Shown here: piece after piece, positions 63,524-64,000 of the stretch
How the letters are laid out: every line of letters starts with the position of its first letter
Numbering within the stretch: the first letter of the stretch is position 1
Assembly: GCF_036245865.1 (NCBI RefSeq)
Contig: NZ_BTTW01000001.1
Location: forward strand, 186,001 to 250,000
From: Corallococcus caeni
Lineage (GTDB): Bacteria; Myxococcota; Myxococcia; Myxococcales; Myxococcaceae
Reading direction: 5' to 3'
Length of the DNA stretch: 64,000 nt
Position numbers and translations under genes: made by a program
The notes under the pieces: model-generated
The model's input: only the letters and a program-made list of their open reading frames with translations
Told to the model about the DNA's origin: nothing
Databases searched by the model: none

Positions 63524-64000
63524 ATGCCCACGCGCCTGCGCATCATCCACTTCGACGTGTCCCAGGGGGAGTCCACCCTCATCAGCCTGCTGCCCGCGGG
63601 CGGCACGGAGCGGCACATCCTCATCGATGGCGGCAAGCTCGGCCGCGGCCGGTACGTGCTGCGCATCCTGAAGAAGCTGGGCCTCACGAAGCTGGACGCC
63701 GCCGTGTGCACGCACCCGGACGGAGACCACCACGAGGGGCTCACCCCGGTGGTGGAGGGCCTCAAGGTCACGGCGCTCTACGCCCCCGCGCACGTCTCCG
63801 ACACGCACAAGTACGACAAGCTCAAGGGCGCCTGCACGCTGCACGGCACCACCTGGAGGGACGCGGCCGTCGGCAATGAGCTCATCAACGCCAACGACTG
63901 CCTGCTGAAGATCGTCCACGTGGGGCGCGGCACCGTGAGCGACGACAACCCGGCCAGCATCGGCTGCACGTTGAAGTTCCACGACTTCACCTACTTCACC
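63524..64000 (+). CDS. Metallo-beta-lactamase-fold hydrolase, ComEC-like (3' end outside window)
   Basis: The first 159 codons are inside the window. The N-terminus LRIIHFDVSQGESTLISLLP and HILIDGGK match the ComEC/Rec2-type MBL fold. THPDGDHHEGL is the metal-binding HxDxDHH motif (canonical HxHxDH) typical of this sub-group. No signal peptide or membrane helix is seen in the visible part, so it is a stand-alone MBL protein and not the full ComEC channel. Possible roles are nuclease, phosphodiesterase or signalling hydrolase. Confidence 0.75.
   Translation, partial: MPTRLRIIHFDVSQGESTLISLLPAGGTERHILIDGGKLGRGRYVLRILKKLGLTKLDAAVCTHPDGDHHEGLTPVVEGLKVTALYAPAHVSDTHKYDKLKGACTLHGTTWRDAAVGNELINANDCLLKIVHVGRGTVSDDNPASIGCTLKFHDFTYFT

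Overview
The window is GC-rich (about 70% by eye, with strong G/C in third codon positions) and densely coded. Several features point to a myxobacterium, probably of the Myxococcus/Corallococcus group: tandem PEGA-tailed Ser/Thr kinases, ELWxxDGT-repeat and choice-of-anchor lipoproteins, hybrid histidine kinases, a KaiC-like ATPase operon, and many secreted proteases and glycan-active enzymes. This placement is inferred from gene content; no rRNA or tRNA gene is present to confirm it. There is also no CRISPR array, prophage or complete insertion sequence.

Region 1 (1-9577): a partial GNAT acetyltransferase; a low-GC divergent uracil-DNA-glycosylase-like gene wedged against the 3' end of an O-antigen ligase gene, with a decayed copy of the ligase tail on its far side; a DHA2-type MFS exporter; an ELWxxDGT-repeat lipoprotein; and the phosphoketolase-acetate kinase operon (xfp-ackA). 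Region 2 (9584-17691, minus strand): purH, a zinc-ribbon/TPR membrane protein, purD, lptF and lptG lie in one tightly coupled run behind a good sigma70-type promoter. Region 3 (17736-28084, minus strand): a sigma-region-4-only protein, a MerR-type regulator, two adjacent Ser/Thr kinases, a large VWA/choice-of-anchor lipoprotein and a CDP-alcohol phosphatidyltransferase.

Region 4 (28225-41856): a penicillin-acylase-family lipoprotein with a near-leaderless promoter and a strong terminator, a small unknown gene, a methyltransferase-ThiF (E1-like) pair, a secreted alpha/beta hydrolase, a PilZ-AAA-Fis sigma54 activator, a polysaccharide-lyase-like lipoprotein, TesB and a GT39-like glycosyltransferase. 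Region 5 (41857-49080): two secreted zinc peptidases (HEWGH metalloprotease and M28 aminopeptidase) that share the same C-terminal domain, separated by a VOC protein and a small unknown gene. Region 6 (49080-64000): an HK-REC-HK hybrid kinase, a zincin/ATP-grasp pair, a FUSC membrane protein, a GH30 glycosidase with a ricin-type tail, an REC-HK/KaiC-like/REC signalling operon, a MATE exporter and the start of a ComEC-like metallo-beta-lactamase-fold protein.

The overall picture is the predatory and saprophytic repertoire of a myxobacterium (secreted peptidases, glycosidases, acylases and exporters) under extensive phosphosignalling. The spots most worth a second look are the UDG-like insertion in the ligase tail, the shared C-terminal domain of the two peptidases, the methyltransferase-ThiF pair, the zincin/ATP-grasp pair, and the KaiC-like operon.
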